A DNA stretch of 64,000 nt from an uncultured Lachnospiraceae bacterium (GTDB lineage Bacteria; Bacillota; Clostridia; Lachnospirales; Lachnospiraceae), in assembly GCA_902801515.1 (NCBI GenBank), contig CADCII010000018.1, positions 18,319-82,318 of the forward strand, in the 5' to 3' direction. Every line of letters starts with the position of its first letter. The first letter of the stretch is position 1. The translations under genes and the position numbers were made by a program. Below, in pieces: positions 50,753 through 59,439 of this stretch. A model generated the notes under the pieces. The model had not been told where the DNA came from, did no database searches, and was given only the letters and a program-made list of their open reading frames with translations.

Positions 50753-50847
50753 GTGTATTCCTCCTTGTGTGCACATGTATTTACCTGACATGTAGTTACG
50801 CATTGCATTGAATTGATTTGTTGTTTTCCCATCTTCTGTTTCAGTTG

Positions 50848-50887
50848 TCAATGCCACTTTAGCATTGATTGTGTTGGAAATCAACAC
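50848..50887. promoter_or_regulatory. Two adjacent palindromes upstream of the ABC importer genes
   Basis: TCAATGC-N7-GCATTGA (50848-50868) and GTGTTG-N5-CAACAC (50871-50887) lie about 100 nt before the binding-protein start. Each is perfect. They are candidate operators for the DeoR-family protein encoded at the other end of the importer genes, or for another regulator. Confidence 0.5.
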
Positions 50888-51213
50888 GAAAATGTGGATT
50901 TTAAAATATTTATGAGTTTTTCACAAATATTAAGTTGGATTATTGAGCAATTTGCCCCCAGATAATGGTATTGCGAAGGCACTTTGAAACTGATACTATA
51001 TAAGAGGATATGCGAAAAGCCTGAATATTATTTGGTTTTTAAACATTCTTATCCTTAATATTTCAGTTGGTTCGCATATTCGCGCCCTTTCATAATTCGT
51101 TGTTTTCCATTTATTTCTGTCTCATCACAACAGTCAGCACGCAGAATATATATTATGAATGTTGTTTTTCAACATTTGTGGTTCTGAATCCCAACACTAT
51201 GGAGGTGCGGATC
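50888..51213. promoter_or_regulatory. AT-rich divergent region with a 72-bp inverted repeat
   Basis: Inside this divergent region ATATGCGAA (51008-51016) pairs with TTCGCATAT (51071-51079). Next to these, CTGAATATTA (51021-51030) pairs with TAATATTTCAG (51056-51066) with one bulge. The rest is AT-rich with several TATA-like boxes (for example ACTATATAAG at about 50995). It probably holds promoters for both binding-protein genes; the inverted repeat may be a leader hairpin of the rightward gene. Confidence 0.5.
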
Positions 51214-52490
51214 ATGAAATTAATGAAACAATTGATGTCAGTCATTCTTGCGGCATCCCTGGCAGCTTGACTGCAGGGGTTATGGCTTCAGAAACAGAGG
51301 CAGACAGCACTTCTTCAGGCGACACCGTCAGACTTGGCCTGATGATCGCCAAGAACGGACAGTCATTGTCCAGTGATGAGTGGGAAGTCCTGGCGGATAT
51401 CTTCGAGGATGTAATCAACAACAAACATGAAGATCTCAGTCTTCCCTTTGCTGCAGATGAAGGACTTCCGAATCTCGGCGGAGCCAAGGTTGAATTCGTT
51501 ACCGGCGAACAGATCGATACTCAGACAGCGGTTCAGGTAGCTGAACACCTGATCCTGGAAGAAGGCGTCGTCGGCCTGTTTGGTCACTTCACTTCCACTA
51601 CCACGGCAGCTGCGATGGTTGCAGCTGAGAAGAATTCTGTACCGCTTCTCTCCGAAGGTACTTCCATGAGTCTTCTGAACGCAGGATATGATTACTGGCT
51701 CAGAAGCTTCGGAGGCGATGATTTCTATGTGGAAAGCTCCATGGAATTTATTGATTCTGTTAAGGAAGCTTCCGGTGACATCTCTACTATCGCTCTGTGC
51801 TCAGAGAATTCCGATTTCGGTACAGGTATTGCTTCCCTTGAGAAGGCAGCCGCCGAGGAACACGGATATGAAGTGGTGGAGAATGTATTTTATGATTCCA
51901 CAGACCGCGATGTGTCGTCCAAGGTCAGACTTCTGAAAGATGCCGGTGCGGATGTAGTCATGATGAGCTCCTACGCGACGGACGCAGTTGCTTTCATGGA
52001 GGAATTCAAGGCCCAGGATTACTTCCCGAAGATGCTCCTCGGACAGCGCGGCGGTTTTATGTCCTCCGGTTTTGCCAAGACTCTCGGAGCTGACGCTGAC
52101 ACGGTCCTGACCACCGCCCGCTGGTGCACCGCCATGGACAACGAGGCATCTGTGCAGATCGCGAAGCTGTTTGAAGAGAAGACCGGCTCTGCACTGATCG
52201 GCGACGTTCTTGTCGACGTATGGAACGGTGTTCTTCTGGCAGTCGCCATCAATCAGGCAGGCTCCACAGACAGCAAAGAGATCCGTGCAGCCTTCGCCCA
52301 GGGTCTGGATCTTGATCCGGCACTCGACCCCATGGCTCTTGACGGCTATGTTTACGGTGAGACTGGCGAAAATGAAAACCACGCATGCGTTATCGTCCAG
52401 TACGCAGACGGCGCTCTGGGTACCGTATATCCGGAAGACAAGGCAGTCGCTGAACTGACCTATCCTTCCGAAACCTGGAGCGAAAGATAA
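51214..52490 (+). pseudogene. Second LivJ-like substrate-binding protein, frameshifted in the signal peptide
   Basis: GGAGG and an ATG at 51214 start a normal signal peptide (MKLMKQLMSVILAASLAA) that meets TGA at 51268-51270. The mature protein continues one frame over (LTAGVMASETEADS... to 52490). Restoring one T in GCAGCTTGAC (51263-51272) gives ...LAALTAGVMAS and joins both parts, so a single-base loss is the simplest explanation. The mature part is a clear paralogue of the protein encoded at 49478-50752 (shared LLGQRGGFM, INQAGSTDS and a terminal PSETWSER like APTWSER). An ATG at 51282 could start a cytoplasmic, unexported form. A sequencing error remains possible. A terminator follows. 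Confidence 0.8.
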
Positions 52491-52515
52491 AACAGGCATT
52501 TCTACTCACCCTTTA

Positions 52516-52566
52516 CCCCGGAACAGTCCTCCCACTATCTGAGCTGTTCCGGGGCTTTTAATTTTG
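52516..52566 (+). terminator. Rho-independent terminator after the frameshifted binding-protein gene
   Basis: CCCCGGAACAG (52516-52526) and CTGTTCCGGGG (52544-52554) form a perfect 11-bp stem, followed by CTTTTAATTTTG. Confidence 0.85.
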
Positions 52567-52712
52567 TAAATAATAAAAATATTCTATATTTAAGATAACT
52601 TTTATTACTTTTACTTTTATTATTTTCTATGCTACTGTGACCGTGACAGACAGATCCGGGAAGGCTCAGCAAAGCGCTCCGGCCTTTCAGAATATATGCT
52701 TCGGAGGAAATT

Positions 52713-54029
52713 ATGGATACCAGGAACGGTGTGTTTTTTTCAGATGAATACCAGGAATATCTTAAGAGTCAGTTCAGCTATGCAGATTCGGACCCTGAGT
52801 ACGGGCATCGTCTTTTCTTTGAGAATTCAGGGGGATCTCTCCGCCTGAAGCAGGCTGTTGAGATCAAGCGGGAACTTGAAGAGTTCCCCGACTGCCCCGA
52901 GCGCGCAAGAGGCCGCGGCAGAGACCTGGGAGTATTCGTCACAGAAGGCACCAGAGAGATCATGAACATCGTCTTCGGTACTTCCCAGGGAGCCCTGGTC
53001 ACTGATCTGACCGCATCCCAGGCCATGTTCCACGCGGTCTCTACGATTCTGGACAATGTTAAGTGGGGAACCAACGCAGTGACGACTCAGCTGGAGCATC
53101 CCTCGGCTCACGACGCCGTGGAATACGCCTGCATCCGGACCGGAAGAGAATTCCGCGAGATTCCGGCCAATCCAAAGACCGGCGGCATAGATGTGGAAGA
53201 AGTCCTGAAGCATGTTGACGAAAACACTGTCCTTGTGAGCGTCATGGCAGCATCCAACATTTCGGGAAATATCATGGATATCAAAGAGATCTCACGCCGT
53301 GTGCACGAGATCAACCCGGACATCTATGTGGTAAGCGACGCTGTTCAGCACGCCCCGCACTGCGTGATCGATGTCGAAGACTGGGATGTCGATGTCTGCA
53401 ATTTCGCTCCCTATAAGTTCTTCGGCGTTCGCGGCTGCGGTTTTGCCTACGTATCACACCGTGTCGCCAATATGTTCCACGCAAAGCTCCTGTTCAAAGC
53501 TCCCGATGTCTGGGCACTCGGAACTCCCGCACCGGGCAACTTCGCGGCTATGATGGCAGTCATTGACTATGTATGCAGCATAGGCCGTCATTTCACACCC
53601 GACAAGCAGGGGGCAAGGGAGCTGTTTGTCGAAGGAATGAACAGGATCCACATGCAGGAACGCGCACTGCTCCACCGGATGCTGGAAGGGACAAAAGAGC
53701 TTCCTGGCCTGCGCCATATTCCGGGAGTGCATGTGTATACGGATATCGAAGATCTGACAAAGAAAGATCTCATCGTCGCGATGAGCATCGACGGAATCGG
53801 CCTTGTGGAACTGGCTGAAGAGTACATGAATCACGGAGTTACTGTTTTCGAGCGTCTCAGCAGCAGCCAGTATTCAGAGAGAATCGTAGGTACACTCGGC
53901 ATCAAAGACGGAGCGATCCGTGTATCGCCGCTCCACTGCCACGGCAAGAAAGATATAGACGAGTATCTGCGCATAACAAGATCGATCGCAAGAGCGGCAG
54001 GGAACACACAGAAAAATGCAGAAGGCTGA
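52713..54029 (+). CDS. Class V aminotransferase / cysteine-desulfurase-like PLP enzyme
   Basis: This 438-residue fold-type I PLP protein has TEGTREIMNIVFG near 77, EHPSAHD near 128, SDAVQHAPHCVIDV near 209 and the PLP lysine in NFAPYKFFGVRGCG near 235. The overall form fits class V enzymes that act on serine, cysteine or related amino acids. No active-site Cys loop typical of IscS/NifS is obvious. CGGAGG precedes the ATG. The ThrE-type exporter gene starts 14 nt before its stop, so the two are coupled and a Ser/Thr-related substrate is a reasonable guess. Confidence 0.85.
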   Translation: MDTRNGVFFSDEYQEYLKSQFSYADSDPEYGHRLFFENSGGSLRLKQAVEIKRELEEFPDCPERARGRGRDLGVFVTEGTREIMNIVFGTSQGALVTDLTASQAMFHAVSTILDNVKWGTNAVTTQLEHPSAHDAVEYACIRTGREFREIPANPKTGGIDVEEVLKHVDENTVLVSVMAASNISGNIMDIKEISRRVHEINPDIYVVSDAVQHAPHCVIDVEDWDVDVCNFAPYKFFGVRGCGFAYVSHRVANMFHAKLLFKAPDVWALGTPAPGNFAAMMAVIDYVCSIGRHFTPDKQGARELFVEGMNRIHMQERALLHRMLEGTKELPGLRHIPGVHVYTDIEDLTKKDLIVAMSIDGIGLVELAEEYMNHGVTVFERLSSSQYSERIVGTLGIKDGAIRVSPLHCHGKKDIDEYLRITRSIARAAGNTQKNAEG

Positions 54030-54771
54030 CGCGGAAAAATATCTGTATACCGCCATGGCTGTCGGGGAAGCCATACTGGAATACGGCGGCGAAGTAAGCC
54101 GTGTCGAGGACAGCATCCACAGGATCTGTGCCTCCTATGGTTTTGACAGAACAGACGTATTCTGTATCACATCCTCCATCATCACCACTGCCTGCTTTGA
54201 CCATGGTGAATGCTGCACACAGACATGCCGTATCACTCATTCTGAAAATGATTTTGACAAGCTGGGACAGGTCAATGACCTGTCCCGGACCATCTGCCGG
54301 GACCATGTTGCGCCGGATACGGTCCTTGCCAGGCTGGATGAGATCCGCCGTCTCAAGGTCCGGCCCATGCCTGCGCAGATACTGATCTATGCCCTGGTGC
54401 CGGCATCCTTCACCGTCTTCTTCGGCGGAAATACGGCGGATATGGTAATCTCGGGACTGATCGGTGCAGTCCTTCTGTGCCTGAACCGGCGCCTCAAAGA
54501 CGCAAGGTTCAGCGGACTGTTCATCGCTCTGGCCTGTTCACTTGCGGGCGGATTTCTGGCAAATCTGCTTACACTTGGGATAGAGAATGCCAGTGCCACG
54601 CTTATAAGCATCGGCAATGTGATGGTCTTCATCCCCGGCGTCAAACTGACAAACTCCATACGGGACCTGCTGACCGGAGAAACTATAACGGGGCTGATCT
54701 GCCTTGCGGAATCACTGCTGCTGTCCGTTGTAGTCGCGATCGGATTCGCAGTCTCCGCCCTTTTGCTGTGA
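54016..54771 (+). CDS. Threonine/serine exporter, N-terminal-type subunit (ThrE/DUF1212)
   Basis: The 251-residue protein has a soluble start (AMAVGEAILEYGGEVSRVEDS near 13, then a conserved ITSSIITT near 51). About five membrane helices follow, including YALVPASFTVFFGG and VMVFIPGVKLTNSIRDLL. It matches the first half of ThrE. The gene overlaps the aminotransferase gene by 14 nt and precedes the second half by 27 nt. Predicted to export small hydroxy amino acids or a related product across the membrane. Confidence 0.9.
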   Translation: MQKADAEKYLYTAMAVGEAILEYGGEVSRVEDSIHRICASYGFDRTDVFCITSSIITTACFDHGECCTQTCRITHSENDFDKLGQVNDLSRTICRDHVAPDTVLARLDEIRRLKVRPMPAQILIYALVPASFTVFFGGNTADMVISGLIGAVLLCLNRRLKDARFSGLFIALACSLAGGFLANLLTLGIENASATLISIGNVMVFIPGVKLTNSIRDLLTGETITGLICLAESLLLSVVVAIGFAVSALLL

Positions 54772-54798
54772 ACTCAGGCCGGAGTAAATAAGATAACT

Positions 54799-55251
54799 AT
54801 GAATGAATATCTTCAGCTTATTGCAGCCTTTACAGGTTCTGCAGGATTTGCTCTCGCGTATAACTTTCGCGGACGCAGACACATACTGATGGCCGGCCTG
54901 GGAGGATTCCTGGGGTGGCTGTGCTATCTGACCGTATATCATATTTCCGGAAACGGATATCTTGCAGGCTATACCGGAACGGTACTTGTCTCTCTCTATT
55001 CAGAGGCTGCCGCGCGGATCCTCAGAACTCCCGCGACCGGTCTTCTTATCGTAACCTCTATACCCATGATCCCGGGCGCCGCGCTGTACCGCTGCATGCA
55101 TTCTCTGCTGCTGTCGCAGATCTCACAGTTCCGGAAGGAAGGACTTTATACCATCCTGTTCGCCAGCTGCATGGCTGCCGGATTTGTCACAGTGACGATC
55201 CTGTTCCGACTGCTCTTCGAATCAGACAGAGGTACAACGCCCACTATTTAG
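54799..55251 (+). CDS. Threonine/serine exporter, C-terminal-type subunit (ThrE_2/DUF3815)
   Basis: The 150-residue protein has four to five membrane segments and the family stretch GLLIVTSIPMIPGAALYR near 91. It is the separately encoded second half of ThrE, as in many Firmicutes, and should work as a complex with the upstream protein. No hairpin terminator is evident directly after it. Confidence 0.9.
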   Translation: MNEYLQLIAAFTGSAGFALAYNFRGRRHILMAGLGGFLGWLCYLTVYHISGNGYLAGYTGTVLVSLYSEAAARILRTPATGLLIVTSIPMIPGAALYRCMHSLLLSQISQFRKEGLYTILFASCMAAGFVTVTILFRLLFESDRGTTPTI

Positions 55252-55389
55252 CGGTATCTGTCCGGTTTTCAGGCTGATGCTTCTACAAGGAATTTTGCCG
55301 GAGTTCATTTATTGGTCGATTATTCTCTGGTTGTTTAATTCTCTTTCATGGATTTCACACTAACTGCACGTAAATATAACTATACGAAC

Positions 55390-55423
55390 TTGATATTACT
55401 GTTCATCAATACGGATATATCAA
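55390..55423 (+). promoter_or_regulatory. Candidate promoter/inverted repeat upstream of the L,D-transpeptidase gene
   Basis: TTGATAT (55390-55396) and ATATCAA (55417-55423) form an inverted repeat. TTGATA also serves as a good -35, with GGATAT or GATATA 17-18 nt later. It lies about 45 nt before the start codon. Confidence 0.4.
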
Positions 55424-55463
55424 AATAAAAGCAGTACATCACTTAATCCTGAAAGGAGACATT

Positions 55464-56252
55464 ATGAAAAGAATAATCCCTATGATCCTTGCGTGTACCA
55501 TGGTCCTTGGCACAACTGCATGGGCCGAAACAGAAGACGCAGAAAATGAGACTGTAACTGCTGCGCAGGCAGATGATGGTCTGTTTGCATCTACTCATGA
55601 AGAAACCGATTCCCCCGACTGGCTCAAAGAACTGCCTTCCGCCCAGAATGAAGCTGTCTCCCAGCTCTTCATAGTGGCGGGAATGAGTACCGAGACCACA
55701 ACTGCGACAGTTTCCATGCATGAAAGAGATGAGAACGGAGAATGGAAGCAGATCCTTTCCACCCCTGCTTTTGTAGGAAAGAACGGACTGTGCGCGGACG
55801 AAGATCACAAAGAAGGATGCGGGCAGACTCCTATGGGCGTCTTTAAGTTCAACAAGGCTTTTGGCATAGCTGATGATCCCGGCTGTGCGATCCCCTATAT
55901 AAAGGTGGATGAGGACACCTACTGGTCCGGAGATGCGCGCGAAGGCATGCATTACAACGAGATGGTTGACATCAAGGATTTCCCTGACCTGCAGATGGAC
56001 GACAGCGAACATATCATGGATTACGACTATCAGTACCGGTACTGCCTGAACATCAGCTTCAATGAAGACGGAACTCCCGGAAGAGGCTCTGCCATCTTCC
56101 TGCACTGCTTCGGACCGGTCAAGCCTTATACCGGAGGCTGTGTTGCTCTTCCTGAGAATATCATGAAGATCGTCATGCAGAGAGTAGATCCGGACTGTGT
56201 CGTAGTGATCGACACTCTGGAAAACCTGACCGGAAGCCCCACAATCAGCTGA
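55464..56252 (+). CDS. Secreted L,D-transpeptidase-type (YkuD) protein
   Basis: The 262-residue protein has a signal peptide (1-22) and a YkuD catalytic region. H214 (AIFLHCFG) and C226 in TGGCVALP form the His...Cys motif, and TPMGVFKFNKAFG near 126 is the family's conserved substrate-side strand. Such enzymes make 3-3 cross-links in peptidoglycan or modify wall peptides outside the cell. An acidic linker (23-60) follows the signal peptide. CTGAAAGGAG precedes the ATG. The gene is alone, with a promoter-like repeat before it and a bidirectional terminator behind it. Confidence 0.88.
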   Translation: MKRIIPMILACTMVLGTTAWAETEDAENETVTAAQADDGLFASTHEETDSPDWLKELPSAQNEAVSQLFIVAGMSTETTTATVSMHERDENGEWKQILSTPAFVGKNGLCADEDHKEGCGQTPMGVFKFNKAFGIADDPGCAIPYIKVDEDTYWSGDAREGMHYNEMVDIKDFPDLQMDDSEHIMDYDYQYRYCLNISFNEDGTPGRGSAIFLHCFGPVKPYTGGCVALPENIMKIVMQRVDPDCVVVIDTLENLTGSPTIS

Positions 56253-56314
56253 AGGCAGGTAACATACAGTCACAGAACCATACCTCAGCACAGATACTTC
56301 CGCTGAGAAAAAAC

Positions 56315-56349
56315 ATCCCGGCCGCTCCCATGATGGGAGTGACCGGGAT
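56315..56349. terminator. Bidirectional terminator between convergent genes
   Basis: ATCCCGG...CTCCC and GGGAG...CCGGGAT form a stem with a small internal loop. It is preceded by AAAAAACATC and followed by ATTTAGTC, so it can serve both the L,D-transpeptidase gene and the convergent phosphatase gene. Confidence 0.75.
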
Positions 56350-56406
56350 ATTTAGTCATTATTCAGAAAACCTGTCTGACAGCCACAGTAAAGATATTCC
56401 CGTGCC

Positions 56407-58368
56407 TTATGAGTCGGAAGATACCTGGCCTTTGTAATACTCCAGGCAGAGCATCGTCAGGTCGTCAAACTGAGGCGCGCTGCCGGTGAACTTCAGCACC
56501 TGCTCCCTGACAGTTTTCACGATCTCCGATGCCGGCCTTTCTTCACACGTGCGAAGTGTATCAATGATTCGCTCAACCCCAAAGAATTCACCCTGTGCGT
56601 TCGTGGCTTCCGTTGCACCGTCTGTGTAAACGAACAGCTTCGAACCAGGCTCCAGAACCACTTCATACTCACGGTAATTTATCATGTCCATACCGCCCAG
56701 GACAAATCCGTGTTTATCCTTCAGCAGCTCAAAACTGCCGCCTGCACTCTTGATCGCCGGATGCTCATGCCCGGCGTTGGAGGCTGTCAGCTTTCCGGTG
56801 GAGATCTCGAGGATTCCGAGCCAGACCGTGACAAACATTTCCTCCGGGTTCCTGGAGCAGAGCTGCTTATTGACATTTGCCAGAACTTTTGCGGGGCTGC
56901 ATTCATTTTCCGTACTCATGGCCGCGTTCCGAATCAGCGACATCGAGACCATCATAAACAGCGCAGCCGGGACGCCCTTGTCGGACACGTCCGCAATAAC
57001 AAGTCCCAGATGATCATCATCGATCAGGAAATAGTCATAGAAGTCACCGCCGACTTCTTTTGCCGGAGTCATGGATGCATAGAGCTCGAACTCATCCCTC
57101 TCCGGAAATGAAGGATCATCCTTCGGAAGAGCACTAAGCTGGATGCGTGATGCCAGAGCCAGCTCCGCGCCGATCCTCTCCTTCTCAAGTGCGAGTGCCT
57201 GTCTCTCCCGGACCATTCGGATATAGTGATCTCCCAGCGCAAGGATATAGAGCGCCAGCAAACCTGCCGGAAACCAGAGCACATGTGTTACGTAACCGAC
57301 CTTGTACAGGAGAAATGAAGCTGCCAGGCACACAACGATAAGGACTGCACATACCATGCCGCCCCATTGGATCCTTTTCTTCAGGAATATGTTCATGGCA
57401 GCTGCGCCCAGCACAAACAGGATGATCAGCTGAAGCAGATCAGACACTTCCGTCTTGTTATTTCCCTCCAGGAGACTCTGGACCACATTCGCCTGGATCT
57501 CAACGCCATACATCTGCCTGCCTTTGTCAATGGATGTAAAATAAGCATCCTGCAGAGCTGCAGCATATGGTCCGATCAGAACGATCTTGTCCGCCCAGTA
57601 ATCCGGCGGTACCTTGCCGTCAAGGATCATGGCGACCGAAACATCATCATAATAATCTCCGGGGCGGCCGGTAAACGGAATATAGAAATGCCCCGCGGAA
57701 TTGACAGTCGGAAGCTTCACTTCCTGATCATGCTGCGTAAGGTATCTTCGGGCAGTCTCGTATGCCATGGAATACACCCGGCTGTCCTCTTCTCCGTCCG
57801 GCTCCACATAGAGAAGAGCATGCCGCATCACACCGTCTTTATCCGTCATGGCATTAATATGCCCCTGCGTTGTGCAGGCACGCAGTTCTTCGTATGGCTG
57901 TGCATACCCAACCACAGCTGAAGAGTTGACTGCAGTTACCCTGCCGTCCTCAAAGACCATCTCCTCTCCATACTCAGCCATAGCTGCAGTGATCACATTT
58001 CCGAGATTCTCAGCGGCTGACGCAAGATGTTCATCAGCCTCCTGCGAACTATGCCCCGTATAGAGGATATCTAAAGCTGTGACGGCTGGTTTTTTATCCG
58101 GATCGGCAGCAAGAGCCTCCAGCACAGAAGCAATCACATTCCTGTCCCAGGTATTGTATGGTCCCAGCTCAGAAAGCGCATTTTCATCAATTCCGATAAC
58201 CAGAATATCTCTGGATGCTGAACCGGGTTTCTGGAACGTCCAGTCCTGAGCCCACTTGTCAACACGGTGAAGAGCGCCCAGTCCGATCAGTACTGTGACC
58301 AGGATCACAGCTGCCAGAGTATACAGATAAGATCTGAAACGTTTCATGAACGATATGATCCCTTTCAT
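56407..58368 (-). CDS. CHASE2 sensor with SpoIIE-type PP2C phosphatase domain
   Basis: In this 653-residue membrane protein the first helix (about 15-33) leads to an outside CHASE2 domain (DILVIGIDENALSELGP near 48, ALDILYTG near 98, KIVLIGPYA near 265). Three closely spaced helices at about 315-390 follow. The inside part is a SpoIIE/RsbU-like phosphatase: EVGGDFYDYF near 444 and VIADVSDKGVPAALFM near 460 hold metal-binding Asp residues, and FDDLTMLCLEY ends the domain. It likely dephosphorylates an anti-anti-sigma-type partner in response to an outside signal. No such partner gene is nearby. The start could also be seven codons later (MKRFRS). The small monooxygenase gene ends 8 nt upstream. 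Confidence 0.9.
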   Translation of the reverse strand: MKGIISFMKRFRSYLYTLAAVILVTVLIGLGALHRVDKWAQDWTFQKPGSASRDILVIGIDENALSELGPYNTWDRNVIASVLEALAADPDKKPAVTALDILYTGHSSQEADEHLASAAENLGNVITAAMAEYGEEMVFEDGRVTAVNSSAVVGYAQPYEELRACTTQGHINAMTDKDGVMRHALLYVEPDGEEDSRVYSMAYETARRYLTQHDQEVKLPTVNSAGHFYIPFTGRPGDYYDDVSVAMILDGKVPPDYWADKIVLIGPYAAALQDAYFTSIDKGRQMYGVEIQANVVQSLLEGNNKTEVSDLLQLIILFVLGAAAMNIFLKKRIQWGGMVCAVLIVVCLAASFLLYKVGYVTHVLWFPAGLLALYILALGDHYIRMVRERQALALEKERIGAELALASRIQLSALPKDDPSFPERDEFELYASMTPAKEVGGDFYDYFLIDDDHLGLVIADVSDKGVPAALFMMVSMSLIRNAAMSTENECSPAKVLANVNKQLCSRNPEEMFVTVWLGILEISTGKLTASNAGHEHPAIKSAGGSFELLKDKHGFVLGGMDMINYREYEVVLEPGSKLFVYTDGATEATNAQGEFFGVERIIDTLRTCEERPASEIVKTVREQVLKFTGSAPQFDDLTMLCLEYYKGQVSSDS

Positions 58369-58376
58369 TTATCCCT

Positions 58377-58661
58377 TTATATTTCAACAAACAATTCCAC
58401 TTCACCCTCACGGGCACACAACTGTCCCAGTTTTGGAACAATGCCTGTGAAATGTTCTGATTTATTGTGGGATTCGATAGCTGCCTGGTCTTTCCAGTTT
58501 TCAATGAAAACCAGCGTGTTGGGATCATTTACAGATACATTCAGCGTATAAAAGATGTTTCCCTCTTCAGCGCGGGACTTCTCAATCAGCTCTTTCGCCG
58601 TGTCCTTAAATGCCTGTACACATTCCGGTTTTACATAATTCTTCGCTACGATTTTAATCAT
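58377..58661 (-). CDS. Antibiotic-biosynthesis-monooxygenase (ABM) fold protein
   Basis: This 94-residue single ABM domain runs from MIKIVAKNYVKPE to a FIENWKDQAAIESHNKSEHF motif near 52, which is typical of YgiN-type quinol monooxygenases and related dimeric ferredoxin-like proteins. AAGGAG precedes the ATG. It is directly upstream of the CHASE2-phosphatase gene on the same strand, probably in one transcript. The actual substrate is unknown. Confidence 0.85.
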   Translation of the reverse strand: MIKIVAKNYVKPECVQAFKDTAKELIEKSRAEEGNIFYTLNVSVNDPNTLVFIENWKDQAAIESHNKSEHFTGIVPKLGQLCAREGEVELFVEI

Positions 58662-58742
58662 GCTGGTTTTCTCCTTGATTGACGAGTATTTGTCCTTATT
58701 CTAGCTGAGTATCTGATCATAGGCAATGGTGAAAAAGGACGT

Positions 58743-59369
58743 TTAGAATATCTGTCCCGGAAGCCTCAGCTTCTCCTTGGGCGGGAATCCCTTGTCAAAT
58801 TCCTCCACGTCGCATTCTTTCACATAATACCCCTGTGGTGTCTGGTATACACCGGTGATGCCATCAAGGTATCCCGGAATCAGTTCTTTGCAGAGAAAGA
58901 ACGAGTCATCCGCGTCCTCCGGCAGGTCGTGGTAGCGAATACCAAACTCACGAGCATAGGTAAAGCCGCACTTGCCATAGAAGCCAATGTTGCCCTCAAA
59001 CAGAACAGCACCATAGCCAAGACCTGCTGCTTTCTCCAGGGAATAATCGAGCAGAGCTTTTCCATAACCCTTGCGTTTGAGCTCCGGCGTAATGCAGATC
59101 GGTCCCATCGTCAGGACAGGGATCACCCTGCCGTCATCCGCTTCGATGATCGTATTCATAAACATATTTTGCCCGATCAGCCTGCCATCCTGCTCCATGA
59201 CAAAATCCAGTTCCCTGATGAAAGCAGGATTATTTCGAAGCACATGGATCACGTAATGCTCGCTGCATCCCGGCCTGTACACGTTCCAGAACGACTCTCT
59301 GACGAGATTCTCGATTTCTCTATAGTCTTCGGTTTTTTCAAAACGGATGGTGTAGTCATTTGTATTCAT
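58743..59369 (-). CDS. GNAT-family N-acetyltransferase
   Basis: The 208-residue GNAT protein starts YTIRFEKTEDYREIENLVRESF. It has MGPICITPELKRKGYGKALLDYSLEKA near 87-113 (motif A, with the acetyl-CoA loop RKGYGKA) and GFYGKCGF near 126. It matches the subgroup that acts on small molecules or ribosomal proteins; the substrate is not predictable. GGAGG is close to the ATG. Co-directional with its neighbours. Confidence 0.88.
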   Translation of the reverse strand: MNTNDYTIRFEKTEDYREIENLVRESFWNVYRPGCSEHYVIHVLRNNPAFIRELDFVMEQDGRLIGQNMFMNTIIEADDGRVIPVLTMGPICITPELKRKGYGKALLDYSLEKAAGLGYGAVLFEGNIGFYGKCGFTYAREFGIRYHDLPEDADDSFFLCKELIPGYLDGITGVYQTPQGYYVKECDVEEFDKGFPPKEKLRLPGQIF

Positions 59370-59439
59370 TGTTTTTCCTCCTAAACATTGTTGGCTGCCA
59401 ATTGCTTTACAGCGGGAGGTTTGTTTTGATTGCTGTGTC

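Noticed and set aside
49385-50788. Rightward open frame of 467 codons opposite the binding-protein gene
   Set aside because: Cys-rich, no domain, antisense to a protein with signal peptide and clear paralogue.
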